From: Eremophila alpestris peregrina
Taxonomy: Eukaryota; Chordata; Aves; Passeriformes; Alaudidae
Direction: 5' to 3'
NCBI GenBank assembly: GCA_009792885.1
Contig: WMCF01000178.1
Coordinates: 496,001 to 560,000 of the forward strand
Length of the DNA: 64,000 nucleotides
Every line of letters begins with the position of its first letter. Positions within the stretch are counted from its first letter, which is position 1. Both the position numbers and the translations under genes were made by a program. The notes beneath the pieces are model-generated. The model saw only the letters and a list, made by a program, of their open reading frames with translations, did not search any database and was not told the DNA's origin. Shown here piece after piece: positions 47,801 to 63,992 of this stretch.

Positions 47801-50500
47801 CAATTTTGTTTTCACTAACACCTTTGCCAGTATTCACCGGCATGCAGTGAGTAGAAGGGGTCTCCCATGCAGAGGAGGCATCCAGTGAGATTTCTTTGTG
47901 TGCTGGGCACCATCTCCTGCATGGCAAAGAAAGGAGCTGGATGAGTGAGCTGGGGCAGACATTGACAGGGCTTTTTCCATCCCAGCTTATTGGTACACCA
48001 GGAAAAGGTGGGCTGCCTGTAAAGGCATCTCCTGTGGAGCTCTGCCACAGGGCCCCTGTGTCTGGCTGCTGTCCAGAACAGGCACTGAGTGCTTCCCAGC
48101 CTCCAGCAACACATAGACCCAGGAATATTTTATATATATTCTGTTCTATACCTTTTGTCATGATATATTAACACTCTGTGGTTCATGCATTTATTCTGAA
48201 CCTGCTGTCCTGTGGCTCCAATAAACCAAAATATTCATGAATCTAGATCGTGTAAGTTCTCATGGAACATGACCACACTTACAGTGCCCAGTTGGGGATA
48301 CAGGAAGGGGCGATGTGGGCACATGTGGCAGGGGTGTGAGCAGTGGAATAACTTTTGGGGTGAGGTAAGGAGAGAGAGATCATTCAACAGTTAAGTCATG
48401 GGCAAAACACTTGACTCGGGAAAATTAGTTTTAATTTATTACCAATTAACAACAGAGTAGGACAACATGAAATAAGAGGATCAGTCAGGAGTGGAGCCTG
48501 GATAGGCAGGGGCACCAACATCTGCAGTGCTGGGGGTTTCCGTAGACTGCTGGTGACACTTATGAGGTCCATAATGTGCCAATGAGTGTTGGGATGCCCA
48601 GTGATGCTGTTGAACACCAGGGCATGTGCAGGGACCTGCAGGTCAAAGCTGGCACCAGGACTGGGAGTGCTGATGCCAAGCAGGTGAATTTCGGGGCAGG
48701 CTCAGCATCCATCAAAGGCTCCCGGTGCAGGAGTTTACAGACTTAATGGTGTTACTGGGGCAGAGGAATATAGCTCCTGGGTCTGTATGTGAGATGGCCA
48801 CGGGCTGGACTGTTTCCCAGCAGCTTCCAGAGTGCTGCCTCATTGCCTCCAGTGTCACAGTCCCATGCTCAGGAGTGGGGCTCACTGTAGGAGTGAAGCT
48901 GACAAAGGTCTAAGGATCCCCTCCCAGTGCTGGAAGCCTGCAATGTATTGTCCTGGGGGCATCTTGAAGCCTGGCCGGCCCTTTCCCAGCACGTCCTTCG
49001 CCCTGCCCCACATCTATTCAGTTCCGCACCCGTGTGATCAATGCTGCTCCAAATGTGCAAGGCTCTGTACCTCCTTTTGCTCAGTGCTACACCCTTCCAC
49101 GCTTGGCCACACACTGACACACTTTGCGCTGTACTCCATGTTTGGTGCTGCATCCCACATACTCAGTGCTGCACCCTGTATGCCCTGTACTGCTCCTCTA
49201 CCCCTGCAGGGATGTAGACACCTGCTGGATCCCTTCTCAGCTTTGGAGCTACAGGGTTATGGGACCTGGGGGCCCAGAACATGGATCATCCCAGCTTCAT
49301 CCAGGGACTTCTGCCGCAGTTTCCTCCCCAGTTCATGCACCTAGTGCAGATGCAGACGCCCAGTGGTTACAGGAATGTGGAGTGGGGTCATTCCCTGCTA
49401 CTGCTTTGGCAAGCTGAGGGTGGTAAGGGGTCTCCAGGCTCCAAATACATGTCCCTCCTTACCCCCCAGGCCCAGCCTGGGCTGTGCTGTGGCTCTGTGC
49501 ACCCAGTGCTGCACGTGGCCTGGGACACAGGGCCCATGAGGACACAGGATGGACTCTGGCCAGGTGACGCAGGGGCAGTGATGCAGCAGGGCTGGGGCAC
49601 CCTGGTCACTTCCCCCTGCACCAGGTGCCATCTGCAAACCCTTTTCACTAATGTCCCCATGACATGATGGCGTGCAATGGCCCAGCTGCAGCCAGCCCCC
49701 AGCCACTGACCCGTGTGGCGGCACAACCCCTGGCCAAACACCTCAGCTTCCTGTGCTGGCTGACCCGCTGCCCTGGGGCTGCCTGTGGCCTCTGACCACT
49801 GAGCCATGGTTCCTGCTGGGCAATGATCACCCCAAGATGGGCACTGGTGCTCACCCAGCTCAGGGCACACGCGTGTCCCCAGCATGTGCATGTGCATATG
49901 GGGCTGTGTGTGCACACGATATTCACAGAGGGCTGTGTGCTAGCTGTGTGCAATGGTTCACCCCCACCTGTGTCAGCCAGGCTGGAGGTGCTGGGGGGGA
50001 CCCAGCAGGACCTCCTGGGAATCTCCTGGGATCTTGCAGGATCCCTTGAGCTGCCACCACTCAATTGTGGATGCTGGTGCCATGGTTGACCCAGTGGGTA
50101 CTGATTTCTGACCCCATGTGTGGCCCTTGCTGAGGCCAGTGGGTACCCCTGGATTGGTGCTTTGATGGGTGCTGGTCTCAACCAATGCAGGCACAAGGCC
50201 CACAAGTGATGTCAGTTCAGAGCTGGCATGGGACTGAGCCACACTGGAGTGCCAGCCCAGTGATCAGCCTGCCTGGGCTGGTGCAGCAATGTTGCTACGC
50301 CAGCCCAGGCTGGCCATGCTGGAGCTGAGCAGAGCTGTTCCATATGTGGGCCAGACCCACACCCATGCCAAACTGTGTCGGGATGTGCTGGAGTCCAGAC
50401 TGGGCCCTAACACCTAACATCCTGCGTCAGGATGCTCCACACCAGTGCTGGGCCGTGCCAGAGTCGAGTCAGCCCACCGTCGGGCTGGGCTGTGCCGGGC
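47801..50500. other. Intergenic between membrane-protein gene and SLC20A1
   Basis: No supportable gene. A loose tandem of TGCTGCACCCT/CTGTACTCC-like strings lies near 49010-49200. A minus-strand open frame of about 100 codons (48396-48701) has no start, splice or domain support. Confidence 0.5.
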
Positions 50501-50506
50501 CGGGTT

Positions 50507-50536
50507 GGTGCCGGTGCCGGTGCCGGTGCCGGTGCC
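50507..50536. repeat. (GGTGCC)5 hexanucleotide repeat
   Basis: Five perfect copies of GGTGCC upstream of the SLC20A1 promoter. Confidence 0.95.
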
Positions 50537-50639
50537 GAGCCGGGCCACGCCGATTCCGGGGCCGGTGCACGGCCGCCGCTCCAGCCCGGGGGGACACGGA
50601 GCGCGCACGTGGTTCTCAGGAGCGCGGGGGCGCGCAGGG

Positions 50640-50850
50640 GCGGGGCCGGGCCCGCGCTCCCGCTCGGCGCTGCCCAATGGCGGCGCGGCCCCGCCCTCCC
50701 GCTCGGCGCTGCCCAATGGCGGCGCGGCCCCGCCCTCCCGCTCGGCGAGCAGGCCAATGGCCGTGCCGGGCCCTGGCGGGAGGGGCGGGGCTGCGGTCAC
50801 GTTGGGGCGGAGGGCGGTGTTAAAGTGCGCCGGGCGCCGTGGCCGCGTCA
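50640..50850 (+). promoter_or_regulatory. SLC20A1: SLC20A1 CpG island promoter with repeated CCAAT/GC-box modules
   Basis: Two identical 39-bp units (50659-50697 and 50698-50736) and a partial third each carry a CCAAT box (50674, 50713, 50754) and a CCCGCCC GC box. Downstream are GGGGCGGGG, a TCACGT site near 50797 and a TTAAA at about 50820. This is a strong NF-Y/Sp1-type promoter. Transcription probably starts between about 50830 and 50900. Confidence 0.65.
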
Positions 50851-51129
50851 GTCTGGGCGGCGGGGGGCGGACGAGGCGGGAGCAGGCCGTCCGTGAGTGG
50901 AGCGGGGGAGCGGGGGCCGGAGCGGCAGCGAAACGGGACCGTAGCTGAGGCTTCCCGGTTAGCGCGGCCCGGCCCGGTCCCGCCGGTGAGCGGAGGTGAC
51001 GGGCAGGGGCGGACACACGTACACATGGCGGCGAGAGGGGGCGGTGGCGCGCGCGGGAGCGGCCGTTACCGGCGGCGGGAAGGGCCGGTATCCGGTGCTC
51101 ACCCTGCTAATCTCTGTCTTTCCCGCAGG

Positions 51130-51195
51130 ATGAAGAGCGCTGCGGACCATGGCGCGGCACCCAGCCCCCAGCCCCTACGACCGACGGGCCCGTAG
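51130..51195 (+). other. Upstream ORF 1 in SLC20A1 leader (21 codons)
   Basis: ATG two bases into exon 2 opens a 21-codon frame (MKSAADHGAAPSPQPL...) ending in TAG 78 bases before the main start. It could lower translation of the transporter; that is inference. Confidence 0.5.
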
Positions 51196-51223
51196 GACGT
51201 CGCAGCCCCTCCGAGCCCTATAA
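51149..51223 (+). other. Upstream ORF 2 in SLC20A1 leader (24 codons)
   Basis: A second ATG in good context (ACCATGG) opens an overlapping 24-codon frame (MARHPAPSPYDRRAR...) ending in TAA 50 bases before the main start. Its better context makes it the more likely regulatory uORF. Confidence 0.5.
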
Positions 51224-51273
51224 CGATCCCTCTATTTAATTTTATACCTAATTTATTAACCCATCGCCCCGCC

Positions 51274-54200
51274 ATGGAACCGACCTCCGCGGTACCCACT
51301 GCCCCCATGGCTGACTTCCTCTGGATGCTGATCCTGGGCTTCATCATTGCCTTTGTCCTGGCCTTCTCTGTTGGTGCAAACGACGTGGCTAACTCCTTCG
51401 GCACGGCTGTGGGCTCGGGGGTGGTGACCTTGCGGCAGGCCTGCATCCTGGCCAGCATCTTTGAGACGGTGGGCTCTGTCCTGCTGGGAGCCAAGGTCAG
51501 TGAGACCATCCGGAAGGGTCTGATTGATGTGGAGATGTATAATTCCACACTGCTGATGGCAGGTTCGATCAGCGCCATGTCTGGTAAGGAGCAGGGAGGT
51601 CACAATGTAGGGGTGGTATGTCCCAGGGTGCCCTGGTGATGGCTTTCTTAGTAGACTGCTTCTTCTCCAGGATCTGCTGTGTGGCAGCTGATGGCTTCAT
51701 TCTTGAAGCTCCCCATTTCTGGTACCCACTGCATCGTTGGAGCGACCATTGGCTTCTCACTGGTGGCCCAAGGGCAGGAAGGTGTCAAGTGGTCTGAGTT
51801 GCTGAAGATTGGTAAGTCCAGCTGGCAGGACTACCCCAGCTGTGGACCCCGTGTGTCCCTGGGCTTCCTTTTCCAGCAGCAGGATGCTGATTGTGCCTCC
51901 CACTTTCTAGTGTTATCCTGGTTCATCTCACCCCTTCTTTCGGGCATCATGTCTGCTATCCTGTTCTTCCTCGTCCAGAGGTTCATCCTCTGTAAGGTAA
52001 GGGCTATCTGCCCTGTTTTCTGACACTTTGGGGCTCTTGGCTGCTCTCAGTGGACTCGTTGGTTGGCTTATGGTCACCAGGGCTTCTCCTGGCACATCCT
52101 GGAGTGTATGTGTTGGCACCAGGAGAGCCCTTGGGAAGCTGAAGAGGTGAGAAAATGGGGCTCGTGGCCACGCCACAGAATGGACCCTGGAGGGTTTTGG
52201 GGCATCACCTCCCCTGTGAAACATGGGAGTTGTCTTGCCTGGCTTCAGCAAGAACAGCCTTGTTTCCCAATAATGAAGTAGTCCAGAATTGATAAGACCA
52301 GAGTTGTCAGTTGGGCTTTTCCAAAACCCTGGTGTAAGGATTTTTTTCCTTTGGGTAGGCTGCAGGTGAAGGTGGTGATCCACAGCCATGGCTTTCCTCA
52401 GCTGGGAGGGACAGAATTGTTCCTAGGGCTAGGGAAACCACATTCCTTCCACCTGGAACCTCAGCTATGCAGAGAAACTCCAGTATTTTGCATATCTGAG
52501 GTTAAATTCCTTTAAGTTTTACCTCTGATGATTCAAGAGATGTTAAGATTTTATCACTGGCAGCCCTTTAAAACAGCTCAGTGTCACCACTGCCACAGTA
52601 GCCTTGTGTAACCAGCCTCTCAAGGTGGGGCTGGCCCTGTCATGCTCCATTCTGGTGCTGAACAGCCCGGTTGCTCCATGCTGCTTGGCATTCAGGAAGG
52701 CTTGGTGTGTTTGTCCTGATGCCAAATCCCAATTGCTGGGCAGCAGTGAGGATTAAATGCTGCTGCTGGGGTGAGGGCCTTGCTGCCAGGTATGTGGTCA
52801 AATAAGCTCCTTTGTGAGTAATGGACTTTTTATTTTGTCCAAGTCAGCTGGAAAGGGGTAAAAGCTTTGAAAGTTCTTGGGGAGTTGAAAGAAAAATGTA
52901 CGTGGAGGTGGCAGTTTGGGGAGCCAGGGGAAGGGTTCAAAAGCTAGGTAGAGATGAATTGTTGCAGGATTGGGAGTGCTGGAACCCTTGGCTGGGCCTG
53001 GCCTAGCTCTCTGGGGAGCCTTGTGGGACCCAGGTATTGTGCTACCTCCTGACCTCCCAGCTGGGGAGCATTTGACTGGGGGGGGGTTCCCTAAAGGCTG
53101 TTGAGAGCTGTAATCTGTAGGTGACTGAGGGCACAAACCCCTTCTGGAAAGAATCTGTTGCTAAGCTGCTCTTCAGCTGCTGTGCAGCCACCCAGTCTAC
53201 CTCTCTACAGCACTGATATGTGTTTTCCAGGCAGATCCTGTTCCCAACGGCCTGCGAGCTTTGCCTGTCTTCTATGCTTGCACTGTGGGAATCAACCTCT
53301 TCTCCATCATGTACACTGGGACGCCCTGTAAGTGCACAGCAGAATGCTTGAACCTTAATTTTGAAATTCTTTCTAAAGCCTCAATTAAATGCACGATTTA
53401 CCCCTTTTTTGCTTTACAGGGCTGAGATCTCCTAGAAGGCGGCTGGCCTGTGCCGGTTACAGAAGGCGGCAGGCTAGCCTGCACTGTCTGGGCTAGTTAG
53501 TTGCCCAACCAAAGAGACCTGCTCAAACTAAACTCCTCCAGGCCTTTCTCCTTAGACTTCCCAGGACTGGCCAATAACATGACTTCCCCTTCCCTTCTCT
53601 TACCTGTGCTAAAACTCAGGTATCTGCTGGCTGCTGAAAAGACTCTTCAGGCTGCTGGTAGTGGGGCTAGGAGCAGGGAATGGGGCTGCACCTCCTGGTT
53701 CATCCTGTTGCTAAAAACAAGCTAATTACTCTTGTTGAGAAGAGCTGGCCTGTGTGCTGCAGAGTCAGCTTCAGTTGGAAAAGCCAAACTTAAGATGCTG
53801 TGTTGCAGGGCACAGGTCACGAGCAGGACTAAGAGAGGGCTCAGCAGGGACAGGTGGATTTGCCCGTGGAGCCAGAGGCTCTGTCACCTCTGTTGTTTGC
53901 TGGGATGACTCGGTCTGAGCTGTTTTTTGGTGTGAGTGTGGGTTTCCTGTTGTGGAGGAGCCTCTGGAGGTGGGATGCGGGCAGGCAGTGCTGGCTCTGG
54001 CAGGGTTTGCTCTGTAAACAGTGGCTGGAAAATTTTTTGGAGGGATGTCAGCTTCCCCTTCCCTGAGCTCTCCAACATGGGGGAGAGGAGGACAGACCTG
54101 CAGTGGTGCTCCTGGGGGCACTGGGAGTGCTCCAAAATCACTTGATCATTTGGCATGTCCAAAGTGGATCTGTGTTTATCCTTTGCCCTGAACTGCTGAG

Positions 54201-57200
54201 TGAGCTCTGGGTTGCTCGAGCACGGGGTTTGCAGGCAAACCTGTGCCTGGGTGAGGTGTCTGGGCTGCTTCAGGAGCAGTAAGTTACTGCCTGCAGCAGC
54301 AAATGCAGGGTTTGGATAGTCACAAGCATCTGATGCTCTTCCTGGGGTTGTGTGATGCCAGTCCTCTGCTCAAAGTCAGGTTGCCTGTGAGAATGCTCCT
54401 AAGTAGGTCATGTATCACCTCAGATGCCACAAAACCTAAATTCCCATTGACTCCTGGAGCAGAAGAGCTGCCCTCCACAGCAGCCAGAGGGGCTGGTGAG
54501 CTCTGGGGGGAGTAGGCCAAGCTTCCGTGTCATCTCCAGAGCAGGGAGGCAGCACCAGCGCTGCAGCAGCCACACAGAGGTGTTTTTTCCTTTGACATTG
54601 CAGCAATGAGGAGACAGAGCTGTGTGGAGCCCTGGGCATGCACCACTCTGTACAGGGTTTGGTTAGGGGAAGGGGCTATGAAGGGTCAGCTGCTAATGGG
54701 GATATGACCTGTGGGGCTCAGAGAGTATATCTGGGGTTTTAGCGTGATCAATGATGCCTTCCCAGCGGTATTTCTCCCTGGCAGGTGGATTAGCTCAGGG
54801 CTGTTGCAGGTGATGGAGTCCCCATGCCTGGGAAAACCAAAGTCTCATACTGAGGAGGGTTTTGCCCAGAGGTTTTCAAAGATCCATTGTTTTATTTCCT
54901 AGTGCTGGGCTTTGACAAACTTCCTCTGTGGGGTATCCTCCTAATTTCGGCGGGGAGTGCTGTTGTCTGTGCTCTCGTCGTCTGGTTCTTTGTATGTCCG
55001 AGAATGAAGAAGAAAATTGACCGTAAGTACCACGTCCCTCTGCAATCCTCGGGGAAGGGCATGCTCTGGCTAACTGACTTCCCGTGGGAGATCCCATTAG
55101 CTGTGGGGCTGTTATTAGCAGAATCCTCATCTTTGCTCAGGGATTAACCTGCTCCGAGTCACTGGGGCACTCATCCCACTGGGCTCTGCCTGTTCCCAAC
55201 CCAAACACCCAAACCCGTCCAGGAGCAGCTGTTGCGCTGCTGAGCAGTGTCTGGGTCTGACTGATCTGCAGAGTGATCTCTCCTGGAGCTGTGGGCAGTA
55301 TCAGACAGCTTGTCCCACTGTAATAGAGGGGAGAGAAGGCAAGAGACAATGTGCCTGTTGTAACCTTTAATCTTCTCATACCTGCTGAGCAATCCTTGGC
55401 CTGGCTGATGCAGATCACAAGTTTAAAGCTGATGAAATCTTTTTCCCTGCAGCAAAAAAAACCCAAAACACTCTATTGAAAGGCATCCAAAGGATCAGTC
55501 GTGAGCTTTGCCTCCAGAGCAGTGCTTGGAACTGCATGTGGTCCTGAATATCAATGATGTGTGCAAGCTGGGGCCTTGGGAATTGGTGATGAGGGGATGT
55601 CCTTGTTGTGCTGGTGTAATTGGGGTGTGACTAACAGCTTTATGGCTGCACTTGACAATCCTCCAGCTGTTTAAATTAACTCGTGCCGGTGAGGTGAGGT
55701 GGACTCTTCTGCCTGTCAGACATGCTCCCTGCCGGCCCACACCATCCCTGGGAGGAGGTGGGCATGCAGGGGGTGATGGTTCTGCTGGGACTGGATGCCA
55801 GGATGAAGGGGTTGGTGCCACAGCCCAGCCCTTGAAGGAAACAAAGTGACAGGGAAATGGTCATGTTTATGACACAAAGGTGGTTTTGGTTGTTGTCTGA
55901 AGGAGCTGACCTCATGTTTTCACCTGGAGAAAACATGCTTTTCCTGTTAGAGGCGGAGGAACAGCCTCAGCTTCCACGGTTGGATGCTGCTGGCTTGGCT
56001 CCCCAGGGTGGACAGGAAACCAGGCTGCCTTTGGGAGGTGGAGACCAGCTCCTGTTTGGGTTTGTCATCCACCAGTGGAAGCTGGAGAAGAGCCCAGGCT
56101 GGAGCTGCTGTGCTGGTAGAGGAGCTGGGCTCTTCTGGGTGCCTTTCTGTCAGCTTTGGGAGTCATAGCCACTCCAGAAGTGGGTCCAGAGCATCCTACT
56201 GCCAACAGGGATGAGACAAACATGGCCCAAAGAGGAACCTCTGCACTAGACATTACTGACATAAAAGCCCCATAATGGTGTTCACCACACCCTGTGTGGG
56301 TGGGGGTGTCTAAAAATAGGGGATGAGCTGGCTTAGATGGTTTGGCTGTTGTGCCCGGGACGAGGTCTGACTGTCCAGCAGTTTCCAAAGTTCAGGATGG
56401 GGAGGAGCTGTAAATTTTATTTGGTTGCCATAAATCTGAGTGGCAAGGGGTGTGGGCTTACTGTTGGCATTGGGTGCAGTGGTGGAAAGGGGTTTGATGG
56501 CGGCTGCCCCTCTTCACAGGAGAGATAAAATCAAGTCCTTCTGAAAGCCCCTTGATGGAGAAGAACGTTTGCCCAAAAGAGGAGCAGGAGGAGGCCAAGA
56601 TGCCCCTGGGCGATGCCAAGGGCCCTGCTGCTGATGCAGGGTTGGCCATCCACCCCCAGGCAGTGCTGGAGGAGAGGATGGTCTCCTTCAACCTGGGGGA
56701 GCTGGAGGAGCCCCTGGAGCAGGAGAGGCTTCCCAGCCTCGACCTGAAGGAAACGAGCATTGACAGTGGTGAGTAGCAGGGAGTGATGCGGGTGGTAAGA
56801 CTTACCCAACACCAGGCACCCCTTGGTGCTAACCCTTCCACCTGCTGTCCCTACTGGCAGGAGCTGTGCGGCTGCCCAATGGCAACCTGGTGCACCTGAG
56901 CCAGGCAGTGGGCCACCAGCTGGGCTCAGGTGGGCAATACCAGTACCACACTGTGCACAAGGACTCCGGTCTCTACAAGGAGCTGCTGCACAAGCTGCAC
57001 CTTGCCAAGATGGGGGACTGCATGGGGGACTCGGGGGACAAGCCCCTGCGGCGCAATAACAGCTATACCTCCTACACCATGGCCATCTGTGGCATGCCCC
57101 TGGACTCTCTGCGTGCCAGGGATAGCGAGGAGGGGGAGAAGCTGAGCTGGTCTGTGGTGGACACTAAGAAGAGGGTCCGCATGGACAGCTATACAAGCTA

Positions 57201-58791
57201 CTGCAATGCAGTGGCAGATGCACACCCAGCTGCAGATGTGGACCTGAACACAGCCCAGGCAGAGCTTGGTGCCAGTGACCGCAAGGGCAGCAGTAGCTCC
57301 CTGGAAGAATGGCATGAGCAGGACAAGCCTGAGGTGTCCCTACTCTTCCAGTTCCTGCAGATCCTCACGGCCTGTTTTGGCTCCTTCGCTCATGGTGGCA
57401 ATGATGTCAGGTCAGTGGAGTTAGTGGGAGCCAGCGAGGCTACTAGCTGGGGGTAGTGCTCACAGAATCATAGAATCACAAAATAGTTTGGGATGGAAGG
57501 GACCTTTAAATATCATCTTGTTCCAACCCCCTGCCATGGACATGTTCCTCTTGAACAGGTTGCTCCATGTGCCATCCAACCTGGCCTTGAGCACTTCCAG
57601 GGACATTTTGTCTTACCAAGAGCCTTTGGCCGTCTAGACCAGATCCCCTTTCTCTTCCAGCAATGCCATTGGGCCCCTGGTTGCACTCTTCCTGGTCTAT
57701 CAGACGGGCGATGTGGCTACCAAGGTGGCAACTCCCATCTGGCTGCTTCTCTATGGGGGTGCAGGGATTTGCATTGGCTTGTGGGTCTGGGGAAGGAGAG
57801 TCATCCAGACGATGGGGAAAGACCTGACTCCCATCACACCATCCAGGTAAGGGCTACCATGGAGCAGAGGGGATGTTCCAGGCAGCCTGAGAGCTGCATT
57901 CTGCTCCAGGAGCCCCTCTCCCTTTTCTCTTGGGGGTTTCAGTGGTGGAGCTGGGGTGTGTGTTTAGCTCCAACTTTACTGCATCCTGGGTCGACCATCT
58001 GCGGGTCTGGAGAGCTAAGCTTGTGCTGCCTTGAGCTGAGCCCACTGGGTGTTTTGGGGTATCCACTGCCCCTACTCTGATCTGCTTTCTGTCCCTGCAG
58101 TGGCTTCAGCATTGAGCTGGCATCAGCGCTGACGGTGGTCATTGCCTCCAATGTTGGCCTCCCAATCAGTACAACCCACTGCAAGGTAGGAGGGGTAGCA
58201 GGGGCATGGCTTTGGCTCAGCGTGAGCTCAGTGTTCCTGAATCCTGGTGCTCGGAGGGCTGAGCTGTGTGGGAAGCCCCACTCTGGGCCACTGGCCACTG
58301 GCAGCTTCCAGCTCTGCCGCTTGCATCTCAGTGTGAGGTGGCAGCGGCTGCCCAGCCTTGGAGTGGGTCCCTGGGACACTTGGGAGATGATGAGAGAACA
58401 AAACCCCTTTCATGGTCCCCTAGGCCCCAAGAGGCCATGGGAACACAAATGCTACAGGGTTCTGGTCCTGTCACCCCTCAGGTGGCAACTCCTTGCCCTG
58501 CACTCCCTGCCTGTGCTCTGTGAGGTCCCTGCAGGCTGGGGCAGGACCCAGGGCTCTGGCCTGGAGGGTAGAGGAGCATATGTGTGCAGGGTGCACTGGT
58601 GCTGAGCTGTGCCCTGACTCCTTGGGCAGGTGGGCTCAGTGGTCTCAGTGGGCTGGCTACGCTCCAGGAAGGCAGTGGACTGGCGCCTCTTCCGAAACAT
58701 CTTCATGGCGTGGTTCGTCACTGTCCCCATCTCCGGCCTCATTAGCGCTGCCATCATGGCTGTCTTCAAGTTTGCTGTCCTGAAGGTGTGA
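51274..58791 (+). CDS. SLC20A1: Sodium-dependent phosphate transporter 1 (PiT-1), complete
   Basis: Plasma-membrane symporter importing inorganic phosphate with sodium; the human protein is also known as a gammaretrovirus receptor. Coding exons: 51274-51583, 51671-51811, 51911-51996, 53231-53327, 54903-55022, 56520-56768, 56861-57410, 57661-57846, 58101-58185, 58630-58791. All junctions are GT-AG and frames agree; 661 aa against about 679 in human. The two inverted PiT signature repeats are present, [10 protein letters not shown] at 34-43 and GGNDVSNAIGP from 513. They are separated by a long cytoplasmic loop (roughly 250-490) with the conserved [19 protein letters not shown] and [20 protein letters not shown] segments. 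Loop sequence and the [16 protein letters not shown] context fit PiT-1 better than PiT-2. The N-terminus ([11 protein letters not shown]) is shorter than in human. A CR1 fragment lies in the intron after 57410. Confidence 0.96.
53328..54902. other. SLC20A1 intron (1.6 kb)
   Basis: Intron between the GTPLLGFD-split exons. It holds a short imperfect palindrome near 53470-53495; no gene was seen. Confidence 0.6.
57462..57630 (-). mobile_element. CR1 LINE 3' fragment in SLC20A1 intron
   Basis: AGAATCATAGAATCACAAAA, then GGGATGGAAGGGACCTTTAA, TTCCAACCCCCTGCCATGGA and CCATCCAACCTGGCCTTGAG: the CR1 3' end in antisense, ending about 30 bases before the next exon. Confidence 0.9.
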
Positions 58792-59258
58792 GTGCATCCG
58801 GGCTCCCACTGCTCCTGCTTCCCACTGCTGTCCTCCCTCAAGGAGCCACTGAGGCTGCCTGCTATGGGGTGGCGGCTGCGCCCATCTGCGCATAGTGCTG
58901 TCACTGAAGTATCTTTTTTTTTTAATAGAACTGTCTTGGCGCTAACATTGTGGGGGGTGTGCTGCCAGGGCTGTATCTGCCCCCAGGTTGACCCCCCTGA
59001 TCTGCTGTAGCTTTAGATAAGCAGTTACTGGGGGTCACTTTCTCACTTCTACTCATCCCCTGGTAGTGATTTCTTGGGGAAAGGACAGAGGTTATTGCCT
59101 GCCCTGGAACAAAGGGGTGGGGAGTTCTGGGGTACCCCTCTTGCAGGCTGTGCAGTGTTCAGCTTTGCCTCCATTGCTGTAGTGCTGTGGACACCATCCT
59201 GCTCGGGGGCCCTGGGGGCTGCCCTCTGGCCTCCTGCCACTGCTGCTACCTCGGACTT

Positions 59259-59264
59259 AATAAA
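59259..59264 (+). terminator. Poly(A) signal of SLC20A1
   Basis: AATAAA about 470 bases after the stop codon; predicted 3' UTR 58792 to about 59285. Confidence 0.7.
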
Positions 59265-59289
59265 GATTTCCTTCGTATGCCAGTGCTGC

Positions 59290-60289
59290 CTGTGGTTCTG
59301 GGGATTTGGGATACGGCAGGGACCAGGTGCTGCCCCATAGCCCTCCCTGCCTTGGCCCTGTGCCCTAGGAGGGAACTGGGGACGAAGATAAGAGCACCAC
59401 GTGTCCCCTGTATCATGGGAGAGGCTGTAAACAGCCCTGCGCAGGGGTTATCGGGGCCCTACACCTGGGGGCGGCTGCCCTCGTCATCAGCCCCATCCCC
59501 ATGGTGTAGGGGCATGTGTGGGTGTGTGTATGTGTCCGGCCATGTGTCCGTCCCTCCACAGCCCTGGGACAACAGTTGCTTTGCCGCCCCTCCATGTGCC
59601 GTGGGATGCTCCCTCCTGCCTGGGTCAAGGCCGGTCCCGGGTCCTCGCGTCAGCGAGAGTGTCGCAAGAATCTCAGTGGGGACAGCCGGGAGTGCTTGAG
59701 GGAGGGGGACGGTCCCATGGGGCGACATGCGTAGGTTTCGAGGGGTGCTTGTGTGCTGCGTGGAGACGCTAACGCAGCCCTGTGAGGCGGGGGTCGCTGT
59801 GTCCCCACGGGGGATGGGTGCCCCATCCTGTCGCGATTTCCCCCTTTGTGAGGGAATTGTCTATTCGCCCGGCCCCAGCCTCGGCGCCCTTTGGGGCGGC
59901 GGCGAGGCTGGTCCCTGACCCCGGTTAATGATTCGCTGCCGGGCGGCTCCCGCTGGCAGCGGCGGCGCTGGGCAAACAGCTCGGGGCCCGGGGACCGGGG
60001 TGGGGGACACGACGGGGGCAAGGCCGAGGAAAGGGGGAGCCCCGTTCAGGGAGGGCACGGGGAGCCCTCCCCGTGTGCGGGGGCCACGCGTGAGGTGTCC
60101 GTACCCCATTGGGGGCAGCACGGGGGGATGACTGCCCCATTTGGGGGTCACCGCCTCGGGGTGCCCCGGCTCCGTCCCGGTCGTGCTGCCCGAGGCGGGG
60201 CCGGGCACGGCCGGTGGCCGGGGCGGGGCGGTTCCGCAGGGCCCCGTTAAAGCGGCGGCGGCCGAAGGCGGTGGCCGTAGGCGGTGGCG
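59290..60289. promoter_or_regulatory. SLC20A1-NT5DC4 intergenic and NT5DC4 promoter
   Basis: The first half is unremarkable, with a short GTGTG-rich stretch near 59515-59540. From about 59860 the DNA is CpG-rich, with GGGGCGGGGC near 60221, and probably holds the promoter of the downstream gene. No coding exon was seen. Confidence 0.5.

Positions 60290-63992
<3,703 letters not shown>

Larger units (their letters stand above)
50840..51273 (+). other. SLC20A1: SLC20A1 5' UTR: non-coding exon 1, intron 1 and leader of exon 2
   Basis: A CpG-rich non-coding first exon ends at a consensus donor (GCCG/GTGAGC, 50985/50986). Exon 2 begins after TTTCCCGCAG at 51129, leaving a 145-nt leader before the main start codon. 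The exon 1 start is approximate. Confidence 0.6.

Noticed and set aside
48396..48701. About 100-codon minus-strand open frame with a protein-like look
   Set aside because: No start codon at its head, no splice partners found and no family recognised. It could be a relic but cannot be supported.
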